A DNA stretch of 64,000 nucleotides from the NCBI RefSeq assembly GCF_000498575.2, contig NZ_AWSQ01000002.1, positions 601,342-665,341 of the forward strand. Direction: 5' to 3'. The notes beneath the pieces were generated by a model. It ran no database searches. It was given only the letters and a program-made list of their open reading frames with translations, and was not told where the DNA came from. Each line of letters begins with the position of its first letter. Within the stretch, counting starts at the first letter, position 1. Below are positions 34,423 through 43,569 of the stretch, piece by piece. The position numbers and the translations under genes were made by a program. This DNA is from Pseudomonas taeanensis MS-3 (GTDB taxonomy: Bacteria > Pseudomonadota > Gammaproteobacteria > Pseudomonadales > Pseudomonadaceae).

Positions 34423-35271
34423 ATGCTCAGGATTCATTTCAGCGACAATCGCCAAGCGCCGATCTGGCTGGTCGACGAGCGTCTGACCATCGGTCAGGAC
34501 AGCCGTAACAACCTGGTGCTGGCCGATGCCGGTATTTGCCCTTTTCATGCGGAAATTCGCCAGGATCACGGTTACTACTATCTCACCGACTGCGGCAGTC
34601 AGGTGGGTACCTTTGTGAACGACGAGCGTATTACCGCGCGTTACCAGATCCGCAGCAACGACTGCGTGCGTATGGGCGCAGTGGAGTTGTTGTTCGTAGA
34701 CCCCGCCAAGAGCAAGGCGAAAACCGGGACCAATGCGCGCTGGTTCTTGCAAGTGGTCAAGGGCGAGCATGAGGGCAAGAAATTCCACGTCAATGGCTCG
34801 ATGACGTTTGGTCGTTCGTCCAAGTGCGAGCTGTGTTTTAGCGACATGGAGCTGTCGCGTCGACATTGTGAGTTCTTCCTCAAGGATGATGTGCTGGAGG
34901 TTAAGGATCTGGCCTCGGCCAACGGCGTGCTGGTCAATCAGCAGAAAGTCAGTACGGCCGTCTTGCAGCCAGGTGATCAACTTAAAATGGGAACGGTGAC
35001 CTTGTTGGTGATCGGCCCCAAGATCGCAGTCGCGCAAGCCGAGGATGAGGATGCGACTGTCTTCATGCGCGCCATCGATCTGCCCAAGCCGGTAAAAAGC
35101 AAACCCCAGGTCAGCCATGCGGGGACCAGCAACCCGCTACGTGCTGCCGTCCAGCTCGCTTCAGCGCCAGCCACGCCGGCAAAACCCGAATTAAACAAGC
35201 GGCTACTCGGGACAGTGGCGTTTTTACTGGCCGGGGTGGCGGCGACCTTGGCGCTCAAGTCCTTGCTCTGA
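34423..35271 (+). CDS. Tandem FHA-domain membrane protein
   Basis: A 282-residue protein with two forkhead-associated domains, which bind phosphothreonine. Domain 1 (about 5-95) has TIGQDSRNNLVL and GSQVGTFVNDERI. Domain 2 (about 105-205) has TFGRSSKCELCF, LSRRHCEF and SANGVLVNQQKV. The canonical GR-S-RH-N pattern is complete in domain 2 and degenerate in domain 1 (GQ instead of GR, and no SRxH motif, the equivalent reading CPFHAEI). A hydrophobic C-terminal segment (about 262-280) anchors it in the membrane. It is the third gene of the phosphatase-kinase set and likely reads kinase output. Confidence 0.88.
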   Translation: MLRIHFSDNRQAPIWLVDERLTIGQDSRNNLVLADAGICPFHAEIRQDHGYYYLTDCGSQVGTFVNDERITARYQIRSNDCVRMGAVELLFVDPAKSKAKTGTNARWFLQVVKGEHEGKKFHVNGSMTFGRSSKCELCFSDMELSRRHCEFFLKDDVLEVKDLASANGVLVNQQKVSTAVLQPGDQLKMGTVTLLVIGPKIAVAQAEDEDATVFMRAIDLPKPVKSKPQVSHAGTSNPLRAAVQLASAPATPAKPELNKRLLGTVAFLLAGVAATLALKSLL

Positions 35272-35339
35272 TCCAGGTCAAATCTGCCGAGGTTGGGCAT
35301 GCCGACTGCGCTGATCGCCAAGGGAGGGGGGTTCAGCCT

Positions 35340-35582
35340 TTAGCCTCGTTTCGCACTGTCAGGCTGGCTGTCCTTGATCGCGTTAGACATCCGGTGTGAA
35401 GGGGCTGTCAGCGCGCGTCTTATCCGCTCGTAATCCTCGTAGGGCAGACCGCTACGACTGAGCAGTTCCAGGGAGAATTGCTTGATCTCCGCGTCGCTGT
35501 ACGGACGCTCCGCAGGATCGGGCTGGGTGGCGCAGCCGCCGAGCAGCAGCATACTGAGCGAGAGGGTGAGGAGGGATTTCAT
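35340..35582 (-). CDS. Small lipoprotein of unknown function
   Basis: An 80-residue protein with a lipoprotein signal (MKSLLTLSLSMLLLGGCATQ; lipobox LGGC, Cys17). The mature part is short, charged and helical (YSDAEIKQFSLELLSRSGLPY). AGGTG precedes the ATG at 35582. No family recognised. It is convergent with the FHA gene. Confidence 0.7.
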   Translation of the reverse strand: MKSLLTLSLSMLLLGGCATQPDPAERPYSDAEIKQFSLELLSRSGLPYEDYERIRRALTAPSHRMSNAIKDSQPDSAKRG

Positions 35583-35799
35583 CGGGGCACCTGTCGGATA
35601 CGGCTTCAACACAATAGGTGACAGGGTATGCAGGGCCAGGTCCTGGTAGAAATCATCTGCTTCGATAGTGAGTATCGCGCTCAGCCGTATAGCGTACCCA
35701 GATGTCCAGGATCATCTGCTGGGCTGCGTTGTGGCTGAGTGATAGGTGATGTGTCGCACGCCGCCCCGGCCGTGGCAAACGGTGGGGCGCTGCGCAGTC

Positions 35800-36393
35800 C
35801 TAGAGCTGGGTGGGGAGGGCAGTGTTCAGGCCAATGGATGCGGCATTCCCCTCGAGAGGGATAGCCATCAGCGGCGAGTTATTCACCCAGACGTCATCGA
35901 TTACGATGGTCTTGCCGATGTCTTCGTGGTCGGCGGCCACCAGCAGGTAATAGATGCCATCTTCCGGCGCCTCACCATCCCAGCCCAGACTCGTCTGGCC
36001 GACCATCGTCGAGGCGCGCGACGGTGTGTTGGCGATGACCGAACCATAGCTATCGAGCAGCAGCGCGCGCGGTTTGAGGGCGAATTTGCTGACGCCCAGG
36101 CACGCTTTGTTGCAGGGCGTGCTGAGGTTCAGGGTATAGCGTTCGCCCTTTTTCAGTTGCAGCGAGAACACCCGGTAGTTGGAAATCGCCGCGCCAAAGT
36201 CCATGCGCGGTTCGTCGGCGGTGATCGACCACTTCGCCGGCAACGGAATAGGGCGGACATTGTGGATGGCTTCGAGGTTGCTCTTGGCAATCGAGCCGCC
36301 GCCGGCCCTGGCGGATTGCTCTTGAGGCGAGTGCGAGTCGCTGGCGCAGGCGCCCAGCAGCAAGCAGGCGGTCAGGGTGAGTAGCTTATGCAA
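35800..36393 (-). CDS. Lipoprotein with beta-rich domain, unknown function
   Basis: A 197-residue exported lipoprotein: LHKLLTLTACLLLGACAS with lipobox LGAC. The mature part has segments such as ISNYRVFSLQLKKGERYTLNLSTPC and DGIYYLLVAADHEDIG, a pattern typical of jelly-roll domains that cap secreted or envelope proteins. The start is the TTG at 36393, supported by AGGAG 7 bases upstream; the open frame back to 36618 crosses sequence with no start signal. The MalM-like appearance is only a resemblance. Function unknown. Confidence 0.7.
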   Translation of the reverse strand: MHKLLTLTACLLLGACASDSHSPQEQSARAGGGSIAKSNLEAIHNVRPIPLPAKWSITADEPRMDFGAAISNYRVFSLQLKKGERYTLNLSTPCNKACLGVSKFALKPRALLLDSYGSVIANTPSRASTMVGQTSLGWDGEAPEDGIYYLLVAADHEDIGKTIVIDDVWVNNSPLMAIPLEGNAASIGLNTALPTQL

Positions 36394-36625
36394 GGTGAAA
36401 CTCCTGTGTGACGGCGTCCATGGGTACTCTTCGTGCGTCCCAGCACAATAGCCGGCCATTCTAACCGCTTCGTCCACTGCAGAGGGTGATCGGAGCCACG
36501 CTCTGTGTTGCATGAAATGCGGGTTTAACCGTGCCAGTGTTTGGTCCGAGGGCCAACTCCAGCCGCCGTATGCCGACGTCAGCCGGGAATTGTCGCAGCC
36601 GAGGAGCGTGGCGGTCACGGCAGGG

Positions 36626-37555
36626 TTATTCGGGCGTTAGCGGCTGGTCGAGCTGTAACAGATCTTCGCGACTCAGCCATAGCTCGCGCCGCGTGAGTGG
36701 GGTGCCTACGGGCAGCAACGGGTTGTCCAGTTCAAGGATGCGGCGCTGCGACAGCTTGGCCTGGCGCAGGCTTTCACCGTAATGGCGCATGAACAGTTGG
36801 TCGAACGAGCCGTCGAGCAGGGCGCGTTCCAGCCCCTGGCGCAGGGTTTCGGCTAACTGCGGATTATGCCGCGAGACGAAGAAATACGAAGCGGTGGGGT
36901 AGTGCAGGACCAGGTAGGGATCGACCACCAGCTCGAGTGGCGGTTGGCTGTCGACTTCGTCCCAGATTTCCAGCAGTGAGCGGGGGAAATAGTCGAAACG
37001 GCCCGCCGTCAGCATGCGGAACAGGCTCTCGTAACTGGAGCTGGGGACGACAGGCAGACCGTTATATTCGAGAATTTTCCGGTCGGGCCAGTCATGCCCC
37101 TGACCGGCGCGCAGCTGGTGCAGGTCGGCCAGACTGTGGACGTCCTTGAGTCGGCGCTGCTGGCTCTTTGGCAACAGTGCAATGCGCCAGCCCATGAGCC
37201 CCTTGTCGATACCGATGCGCACGGGCAACAGACGGGCTTCACGTTCTGCGCTGGTCATCGACCAGACCACATCCACGCCGTGATTATGCTCCAGCTCGGT
37301 CAGGGCGCGCTGTTGCTCCATGCTGTGTGCCGAGGGCTGCAGCGTCTGCTTGCTGCCGGCCTTGGCCAGCGCCAGTTGCAGTAGTTCCAGGACGTAGCTG
37401 TCGCGGTACTCGTAGCCGCTGAAAGAGCGGGGGTAGCGCACCACCTGTGATTCGGCCAGTAAAGGCGGAGCAGCGCAAGCGACCAGCAGCAGGAGTAGCC
37501 AGGTACCCGCGAGTTGAGCGGTCTTTCTGTGCCTGCCTAGTCCCTGTGCCTTCAA
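36626..37555 (-). CDS. Periplasmic solute-binding-like protein (orphan)
   Basis: A 309-residue protein with a signal peptide (LLLLLVACAAPPLLAES) followed by a family 3 solute-binding-type domain: VVRYPRSFSGYEYRDSYVLELL, then DVVWSMTSAEREARLLPVRIGIDKGLMGWRIALL. TTG at 37555 is the probable start, with GGGGGGAAG just upstream. As with the gene at 3868 no transporter genes are adjacent, so it may be a receptor or a free-standing binding protein. Ligand unknown. Confidence 0.75.
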   Translation of the reverse strand: MKAQGLGRHRKTAQLAGTWLLLLLVACAAPPLLAESQVVRYPRSFSGYEYRDSYVLELLQLALAKAGSKQTLQPSAHSMEQQRALTELEHNHGVDVVWSMTSAEREARLLPVRIGIDKGLMGWRIALLPKSQQRRLKDVHSLADLHQLRAGQGHDWPDRKILEYNGLPVVPSSSYESLFRMLTAGRFDYFPRSLLEIWDEVDSQPPLELVVDPYLVLHYPTASYFFVSRHNPQLAETLRQGLERALLDGSFDQLFMRHYGESLRQAKLSQRRILELDNPLLPVGTPLTRRELWLSREDLLQLDQPLTPE

Positions 37556-37723
37556 CGCTTCCCCCCGGCAGTCCCTGGTCTGAATCGGCAGGCAGTATTA
37601 CAGCCCTTTGCCGCGCTGGCGATGCTGGGCGCTGCCACGGCCTGAAGCTCTGCGCGCGGCGGGCATCCTGGTCTTTATGCCAGCGCCACGCAGGCGAGCG
37701 TCAGGCCTCTGTGCGTTGCGTGG

Positions 37724-38425
37724 TTAACCCGTCAGCCCGACATAGACGTTCTGCACGTCGTCGTGGGCGTCGATGGCTTCCAGAAATGCCTCGACTTCTT
37801 CCAGTTCCGCGGCCGTTAGCGTCGCCACCGGGTTCTTCGGACGGTAGCCCAGATGCGCCGATTGCACGGTGAAACCGTGCTCGGGCAGGGCGCGGCATAC
37901 CGCGTCCAGATCGGTCGGTTCGGTGATAAACAGGCTGTTGCCTTCATCGGATGGCTCGAAGTCCTGGGCGCCGGCTTCGATGGCGGCCAACTCGGCATCG
38001 GCGCCGTCTTCGGGCGCGGCCTCGATCAGGCCGACATGGTCAAAGTCCCAGGTGACGGAGCCGGAGGCGCCCATCTGACCCTTGCGGAACAGGACGCGGA
38101 TCTCGGCCACGGTGCGATTGACGTTGTCGGTGAGGCATTCGATGATCACTGGCACCTGGTGCGGGGCAAAGCCTTCATAGGTGGTGCGCTCGAAGTTGAC
38201 GGTTTCACCCAGCAAGCCGGCGCCTTTCTTGATCGCCCGCTCCAGCGTGTCCTTGGGCATCGAGGCTTTTTTCGCCTGATGCACGGCCAGGCGCAGCTTG
38301 GGGTTCATATCCGGGTCGGCGCCGTTACGTGCGGCGATCATGATCTCTTTCACCAGTCGGCCGAAAATCTTGCCTCTGGCGTTGGCGGCGGCTTCTTTCG
38401 GTTTGGCTTTCCACTGTGCGCCCAT
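37724..38425 (-). CDS. YebC/PmpR-family protein
   Basis: A 233-residue cytoplasmic protein of the YebC/TACO1 family: [78 protein letters not shown] and [17 protein letters not shown]. Family members act as transcription regulators (PmpR in Pseudomonas quinolone signalling) or help ribosomes through difficult sequences. This one has the MGAQWK opening of the YeeN-like branch rather than MAGHSKW. AAGAGAG precedes the ATG at 38425. The gene stands alone. Confidence 0.88.
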   Translation of the reverse strand: MGAQWKAKPKEAAANARGKIFGRLVKEIMIAARNGADPDMNPKLRLAVHQAKKASMPKDTLERAIKKGAGLLGETVNFERTTYEGFAPHQVPVIIECLTDNVNRTVAEIRVLFRKGQMGASGSVTWDFDHVGLIEAAPEDGADAELAAIEAGAQDFEPSDEGNSLFITEPTDLDAVCRALPEHGFTVQSAHLGYRPKNPVATLTAAELEEVEAFLEAIDAHDDVQNVYVGLTG

Positions 38426-38605
38426 GGGAACTCTCTTGAACTGTGCGGATGAAGGAGAGGAGGTCATCGGGTGAATCGGCCGTTCCTGGTCAACCAAGTG
38501 ACCGCTCGCCGATATTCAGACCTATCGATTAGAGCGCAGATTCTAGCCCGCTCCAGCGTTGCTGGCACCCCTCAAATCAGATGGGCGCAACTGGCGTGTC
38601 GCATC

Positions 38606-39979
38606 TCAGCCGGGTATGACCGCGCCCTTCAGGTTGCGCATCAGCAAGCCGTAGCGCAGGTCGAGGTCTTCCGGCAGCGGTAGGTACAGGGTGTGGCCGT
38701 CGCCGGGCGCCACTTCGACGCCCTCGCCGTTGCGTTTCTCCAGCGCGTCGAGTGTGAAGTGCAGATTGCCCTGCGGAGTCATCAGTTCCAAATAGTCACC
38801 CAGGGCGAAACGGTTCTTGATCTTGACCTCGGCCAGACCGTTGGCTCGCTCGCCGGTCAGCTCGGCGACAAACTGCTGCTGCTCGGAAACTGAGAAACCC
38901 TGCTGGTAGTTCTGGTATTCGTCATGCACGTGACGGCGCAGAAAACCCTCGGTGTAGCCGCGATGGGCCAATCCCTCGAGGGTGTCCATCAGCGATCTAT
39001 CGAATGCCCGCCCGGCCACTGCATCGTCGATTGCCTTGCGGTACACCTGGGCGGTGCGGGCGCAGTAATAATGACTCTTGGTGCGACCCTCGATCTTGAG
39101 CGAGTGCACGCCCATCTGCACCAGACGCTCGACGTGCTGCACGGCCCGCAGGTCCTTGGAGTTCATGATGTAGGTGCCGTGTTCGTCCTCGTAAGCCGAC
39201 ATCAGCTCACCGGGGCGGCTGGTGTCTTCCAGCAGAAACAGCTGGTCGGTTGGCGCACCGCAGCCCAAGGTTGGCTCGATCAGTGGCGCGCCGCCCGGCG
39301 CCGCGTGTTCGGCTGGGGTACATCGGATAATGTCGCCCAGTTGGTTCTCTTGCCCTGCATGGGCTTGGTATTGCCAGCGGCAGGCATTGGTGCAACTGCC
39401 CTGGTTGGGATCGCGTTTGTTGATATAGCCCGATAGCAGACAGCGCCCGGAATAGGCCATGCACAGGGCGCCATGGACGAACACCTCGAGTTGCATGTTC
39501 GGGACTTTTTCGCGGATCTCGCCGATTTCCTCCAGCGACAACTCGCGCGAGAGAATGGCGCGGCTCAAACCTTGCTGGCGCCAGAACTCGACGCTGGCCC
39601 AGTTCACCGCGTTGGCCTGCACCGACAGGTGAATGGGCAGCTGTGTGAAGTGCTCGCGCACCAGCATGATCAAACCGGGATCGGACATGATCAGCGCATC
39701 CGGCCCCATGGCCACTACCGGCTGCAGGTCCTTGAGAAAGGTCTTCAGCTTGGCGTTGTGCGGCGCGATATTCACCACCACGTAGAACTGCTTGCCTTGG
39801 GCATGCGCCTCGGCGATGCCCACCGCCAGGTTGGCGTGATCGAACTCGTTGTTACGCACCCGCAAGCTGTAGCGCGGCTGACCGGCGTACACCGCGTCGG
39901 CGCCATAGGCGAAGGCATAGCGCATATTTTTCAGGCTGCCGGCGGGGGACAGCAATTCGGGCTTGAAAGGGATGGACAT
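38606..39979 (-). CDS. trhP: U32 peptidase-family tRNA hydroxylation protein TrhP
   Basis: A 457-residue protein close to E. coli YegQ/TrhP in length (453 aa). It begins FKPELLSPAGSLKNMRYAFAYGADAVYAG, contains the U32 signature (ELEVFVHGALCMAYSGRCLLS is close to it) and a cysteine set CMAYSGRC...GSCTNACRW that could hold an iron-sulfur cluster. TrhP works in prephenate-dependent formation of 5-hydroxyuridine at tRNA position 34. GAGAG precedes the ATG at 39979. The gene is divergent from the hydrolase gene. Confidence 0.9.
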   Translation of the reverse strand: MSIPFKPELLSPAGSLKNMRYAFAYGADAVYAGQPRYSLRVRNNEFDHANLAVGIAEAHAQGKQFYVVVNIAPHNAKLKTFLKDLQPVVAMGPDALIMSDPGLIMLVREHFTQLPIHLSVQANAVNWASVEFWRQQGLSRAILSRELSLEEIGEIREKVPNMQLEVFVHGALCMAYSGRCLLSGYINKRDPNQGSCTNACRWQYQAHAGQENQLGDIIRCTPAEHAAPGGAPLIEPTLGCGAPTDQLFLLEDTSRPGELMSAYEDEHGTYIMNSKDLRAVQHVERLVQMGVHSLKIEGRTKSHYYCARTAQVYRKAIDDAVAGRAFDRSLMDTLEGLAHRGYTEGFLRRHVHDEYQNYQQGFSVSEQQQFVAELTGERANGLAEVKIKNRFALGDYLELMTPQGNLHFTLDALEKRNGEGVEVAPGDGHTLYLPLPEDLDLRYGLLMRNLKGAVIPG

Positions 39980-40182
39980 GGCGGCTGACTCTCGAACGCT
40001 GTACGACAAACGCGGGATTCTAGGTCGCTGTCGCACCCGCGATATTGATTGTCGTCAATGCCTCCTGGGTTCGTCGTTGGCGGCATGCACAATGGCTTCA
40101 ATTCAGTGGCCGGCAAGCATCGACAGGCATGGCATGGATCTGCTGAGCCGGGATAAATGGGGCACTTATCAGGGAGGCATTT

Positions 40183-41085
40183 ATGAATACGGAAACCTTG
40201 GCAGCCGGCATCGACTCCAGGCAGGTACACCTACAGGCTCAGGACTTCACGATTCACTACCTGGAAGCAGGCGCCGATAAACCCAGCGACGAGATCATCT
40301 TGCTGGTGCACGGCTGGCCGACCTCGTCCTATCTCTACCGCCACCTCATGCTGCCGTTGGCCAGGCATAAGCGGGTTATCGCCATCGACTTGCCGGGCTT
40401 TGGTCAGTCCGACAAAAAGCCTGATGCGCGTTATAGCTTTCGCTATCACAGCGAAATCATCCAGGCGTTGCTGGATCAGCTCCAGGTTAAAACCGTTCAC
40501 TTGGTGGTTCACGACCTTGGTGGGCCGATCGCTCTGTGGTGGGCTAGCCAGCATGCAGAGACCGTGGCCAGCTATGTGCTGCTGGATACCGTGGTCTATG
40601 CGCAGTTTTCCTGGGCGGTAAAACTGTTCGTGCTGATGACCCTGATGCCCGGGGTGCGGCGCTGGTTGAGCGGCCCGCAGGGGATAAAATTCAGCATGAG
40701 CCTGGGGTTGTACAACAGGGCCCGACTGACCGACGCGGTGCTGGCGCATTACCAGGCTCCCTTCAAAACCGATGGCGACAGGCTGGCGCTGCTGCGCACG
40801 GCGCACCGCTTGCACCTGTCGGGTTTCAAAGCGGTTGGCCAGCACATGGAATCCGTCGATAAGCCCGTCTGCATGATCTATGCGCAGAACGACAGAATCT
40901 TGCCGGAAATCGCCGAAACCTTTGCCCGCTTGAAAGGCGCTTTGCCCGACGCCGAACTGCATCGTATCGACCGCTGCGGGCACTTCCTGCCAGAAGATGA
41001 TCCACAAGCGCTATTGCTGCCCATGCTGGCGTTTTACGACCAGTTGTTTGGGCAGCCTCAGACGCACTTATCGTCTAATCAGTAG
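40183..41085 (+). CDS. Alpha/beta hydrolase (epoxide hydrolase/haloalkane dehalogenase type)
   Basis: A 300-residue alpha/beta hydrolase. The oxyanion-hole block is HGWPTSSY (43-50); the nucleophile is Asp111 in VVHDLGGP, an aspartate rather than serine, as in epoxide hydrolases and haloalkane dehalogenases. The acid is probably in YAQNDRILPE and the base His in DRCGHFLPEDDP (about 275). GGGAGGC precedes the ATG. Cap-domain residues that would separate the two activities cannot be judged by eye. Monocistronic. Confidence 0.85.
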   Translation: MNTETLAAGIDSRQVHLQAQDFTIHYLEAGADKPSDEIILLVHGWPTSSYLYRHLMLPLARHKRVIAIDLPGFGQSDKKPDARYSFRYHSEIIQALLDQLQVKTVHLVVHDLGGPIALWWASQHAETVASYVLLDTVVYAQFSWAVKLFVLMTLMPGVRRWLSGPQGIKFSMSLGLYNRARLTDAVLAHYQAPFKTDGDRLALLRTAHRLHLSGFKAVGQHMESVDKPVCMIYAQNDRILPEIAETFARLKGALPDAELHRIDRCGHFLPEDDPQALLLPMLAFYDQLFGQPQTHLSSNQ

Positions 41086-41424
41086 GCGGCAGTAGTCCGC
41101 AAACCGCTCGCTGGCCGCTCGACTTGGCAACTCCGCTTCTGGCGACGCAGTGGCCAGGCCGACGGACCCCAACCGTCGTCGAGCCCCCAGCCACCAGGTC
41201 ACCATGCCAATAGCGCAGATGGACGCCGCCTGGTTCGGGCTGCCAATGACCCATCTCCTTTGCGCACCTGGACCGCCGGAATATCTCTGGCGATACAGCG
41301 TTCGGGCCGCGACCTGAGTAACCCATCTAGCTGTTATACCTGGCACTCGGCATCTGTAGGGAGTGTCAGGTGGAGGGTCAATGCGCGGTCTATGCTTGTC
41401 GTGGGTGAGCGGAGGAGACAGGTG
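41086..41424. other. Intergenic region before the first universal stress gene
   Basis: About 339 bases without a supported gene. The stretch near 41325-41365 may hold the promoter of the stress gene. No hairpin terminator, repeat or small frame with a ribosome site is evident. Confidence 0.4.
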
Positions 41425-41856
41425 ATGCGCAGAATATTGCTTGCATTCGATGGTTCGGAAAGCTCGAAACGTGCCGTGGAGTACATCATCGAGTTTGCCC
41501 AGATTCATGCCGCAACGCTGGAGGTACACCTGATCAACGTGCAGCGTGAACCCTCGCTGTATGGCGAGCATGTGAGCGGCGAGCTCATCGAGCAAATGCA
41601 GCAGTCACTGCTGGCAACAGCGGCCCAGGCACTCGAATGGCCGGCCGACGAGTTGCAGGAAGCGGGTATAGCCCACAAGACCCACGCCGCACTCGGCAAC
41701 GTGGCCGAGCGGGTGAGCGACGCAGTCAAGCAGCTGCAGTGTGACACCGTGGTGATGGGCACTCGCGGCCTGGGGACCTTCAGTGGCCTGCTACTGGGCT
41801 CGGTGGCCAACCGGGTCATCCACGAGGTGCCGGTGCCGGTGCTGCTGGTGAAGTAA
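41425..41856 (+). CDS. Universal stress protein, copy 1
   Basis: A 143-residue UspA-domain protein: MRRILLAFDGSESSKRAVEYII at the N-terminus, DTVVMGTRGLGTFSGLLLGSVANRVIHEVPVPVLLVK at the C-terminus. The nucleotide-binding pattern G-2x-G-9x-G-S/T is complete (GTRGLG...GSV), so ATP binding is likely. GGAGGAGA precedes the ATG at 41425; the open frame upstream is not protein-like. A second copy of equal length lies at 43570, with similar flanking ribosome site, so the pair probably arose by duplication. Confidence 0.9.
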   Translation: MRRILLAFDGSESSKRAVEYIIEFAQIHAATLEVHLINVQREPSLYGEHVSGELIEQMQQSLLATAAQALEWPADELQEAGIAHKTHAALGNVAERVSDAVKQLQCDTVVMGTRGLGTFSGLLLGSVANRVIHEVPVPVLLVK

Positions 41857-41926
41857 ACGGCCAACCGGCTTCAGGTTCTTGACTGGTTCGTCTCGCGACA
41901 GCGCGGGCCAGGCCAAAGGGGCGCTT

Positions 41927-43012
41927 TCAGTCCGGAGCTAAGTCTGCATAGAGGTCATCGTGGACTATCACTCGATTGCGACCCAGCTGTTTGCCCTGAT
42001 ACAGGCGTTTGTCGGCACAGCGGTATAACTCATCTGCAGCGAGGCTGTCCGTCGGCCACTCGGCCAAACCGAAGGTCGCCGAGAGCGGGATGAGCTGATG
42101 GCCATATTGCATTTTGCTGCTGGCGATTTTCTCACGCAGTGACTGCACCAGTGGTTCTGCCTCGGCGCGGCTAATGTCGCGCAAGAGCAAACCGAACTCC
42201 TCCCCGCCCAGTCGCCCTAGACTGTCGGTTACCCGCAGGCGCTGTTGCAGGCAGTCGCAAATATGACGCAAGGCCATATCCCCGGCGTCATGCCCCCAGC
42301 GATCATTGACCTCCTTGAAGTGATCGACATCCAGGATCACCAGTACCAGTCGAGACTCTCTGCGTTGCGCGTCCTGGATACTGCGCTCAAGCGCATTCTG
42401 GAAGCTGCCACGGTTGGCGACTCCAGTTAAGGCATCTATCTGGGCCAGACGTTTCAACTGGGTATGGGCCGCCGCCCGCCGACTTTCGTAGAGATGGACA
42501 AAGACCATCACCAGCACGCCACATAGCAAGGCGTTGCCTAGATCGATCAGCCCTGCGGCACTCTGTGGAATCTGAAAACGCTGCAGGTAAAGGGTTACTG
42601 CCACTACTACGAATGGCGTAGTCAGTAAGAATCCCCTGACCTTGCCCAACAGCAGGTAGGACAGCAGTGGGATCGTATACACCCAGACAAACGCCGTAGC
42701 GGAGGCATCCGGCATGACAATGATGTATATCAGGAAGCTGAAGGTAGGCAGTAGATACAGGTAAATCCAAGGCGTCAGATTTTCAACCCTGATAATTCGC
42801 CACGCCCCCCACAGCAGCACACTGCTGGCCAGGAGTTCCAGCGTGGCAAACCAGGGGTGGCCCGAGAGGAACTGCAGGATTGAGAAGCCGCTCAGGGTCA
42901 CCCCGGTCACCCACAATATCTGGCGCATGAGGCTGCGCTGACTGGCATCGGCTAAGCCGGCGCCACTATGGTCGCCGGGGGCTCCCCCTGTGTTCATTCC
43001 ATTTTTTTTCAT
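41927..43012 (-). CDS. Membrane diguanylate cyclase (GGEEF, I-site present)
   Basis: A 361-residue protein with about six membrane segments (residues 30-180) and a C-terminal GGDEF domain (about 195-350). GGEEF active-site motif in RLGGEEF, I-site RVTD five residues before it, and DALTGVANRGSF at the domain start. Both catalysis and feedback inhibition by c-di-GMP are expected. ATG at 43012 is preceded by no clear ribosome site; ATG at 42997 is an alternative. It resembles the cyclase at 29776 in layout. It lies between two universal stress genes. Confidence 0.88.
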   Translation of the reverse strand: MKKNGMNTGGAPGDHSGAGLADASQRSLMRQILWVTGVTLSGFSILQFLSGHPWFATLELLASSVLLWGAWRIIRVENLTPWIYLYLLPTFSFLIYIIVMPDASATAFVWVYTIPLLSYLLLGKVRGFLLTTPFVVVAVTLYLQRFQIPQSAAGLIDLGNALLCGVLVMVFVHLYESRRAAAHTQLKRLAQIDALTGVANRGSFQNALERSIQDAQRRESRLVLVILDVDHFKEVNDRWGHDAGDMALRHICDCLQQRLRVTDSLGRLGGEEFGLLLRDISRAEAEPLVQSLREKIASSKMQYGHQLIPLSATFGLAEWPTDSLAADELYRCADKRLYQGKQLGRNRVIVHDDLYADLAPD

Positions 43013-43087
43013 CAATGAGTATGGGCTTGTTGGGCTCAGGCCATCCTATGGGCTGCTCCGCGACAAATCACGAGGTCCTTGGCTGGT

Positions 43088-43363
43088 TTAGCGCTTACCC
43101 ATGGAGCGACGGGTGCCGTTGGGCGCTGCGCCGATTCGCTTTTCGTGAGCGGATTTGTTGCCCTTCTGGTGCCACGGCTGATCGTCGCTTTTGCTCGGGG
43201 CGAAAGCGGCAGGTGAGAAGGGGAAGGTAAACGCCGGAATGCCAGCCTTTTTCACTGGGGCCGGCTCGGCGGGGGTTTCTGCGGCTGCAGCGTTGGCGTC
43301 GAGTGCCGGCGATTCGTCAGCCTGCTCGGCAAGGGTGTGATCAGGCAAAAGAGTGGAAGTCAT
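43088..43363 (-). CDS. Small Ala/Pro-rich protein of unknown function
   Basis: A 91-residue protein. Acidic, Ala/Glu/Pro-rich N-terminal half (LDANAAAAETPAEPAPVKK), then an aromatic patch (GIPAFTFPFSPAAFAPS) and a basic C-terminus (HQKGNKSAHEKRIGAAPNGTRRSMGKR). No membrane segment or signal. TATACT at 43411-43416 (minus strand) could be the -10 element of its promoter, which supports the start at 43363 rather than 43426. No characterised family recognised. Confidence 0.6.
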   Translation of the reverse strand: MTSTLLPDHTLAEQADESPALDANAAAAETPAEPAPVKKAGIPAFTFPFSPAAFAPSKSDDQPWHQKGNKSAHEKRIGAAPNGTRRSMGKR

Positions 43364-43569
43364 TGAAAGTCCGCGGCGCGCCGAGAAGAGGGTCAGTAGG
43401 GCTGCAGTATACCTGCCTGCCATCAATACGCAGCGCTATTGATCCCGAGTCGAGTGGTTTCAGGCGAGCAGGCCATTGGCTGTGTGCGGGCGGCGGAGCC
43501 TAGCTGGCGGCCACCAGTCGGCTAGCACGCTGAACTATGCTTATTGAGGGGCCGCAAAGGAGACTGGTG

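Noticed and set aside
31963..35271. Part of a type VI secretion cluster
   Set aside because: None of the sheath, baseplate, tube or ATPase genes is present within the window; the set is treated as stand-alone.
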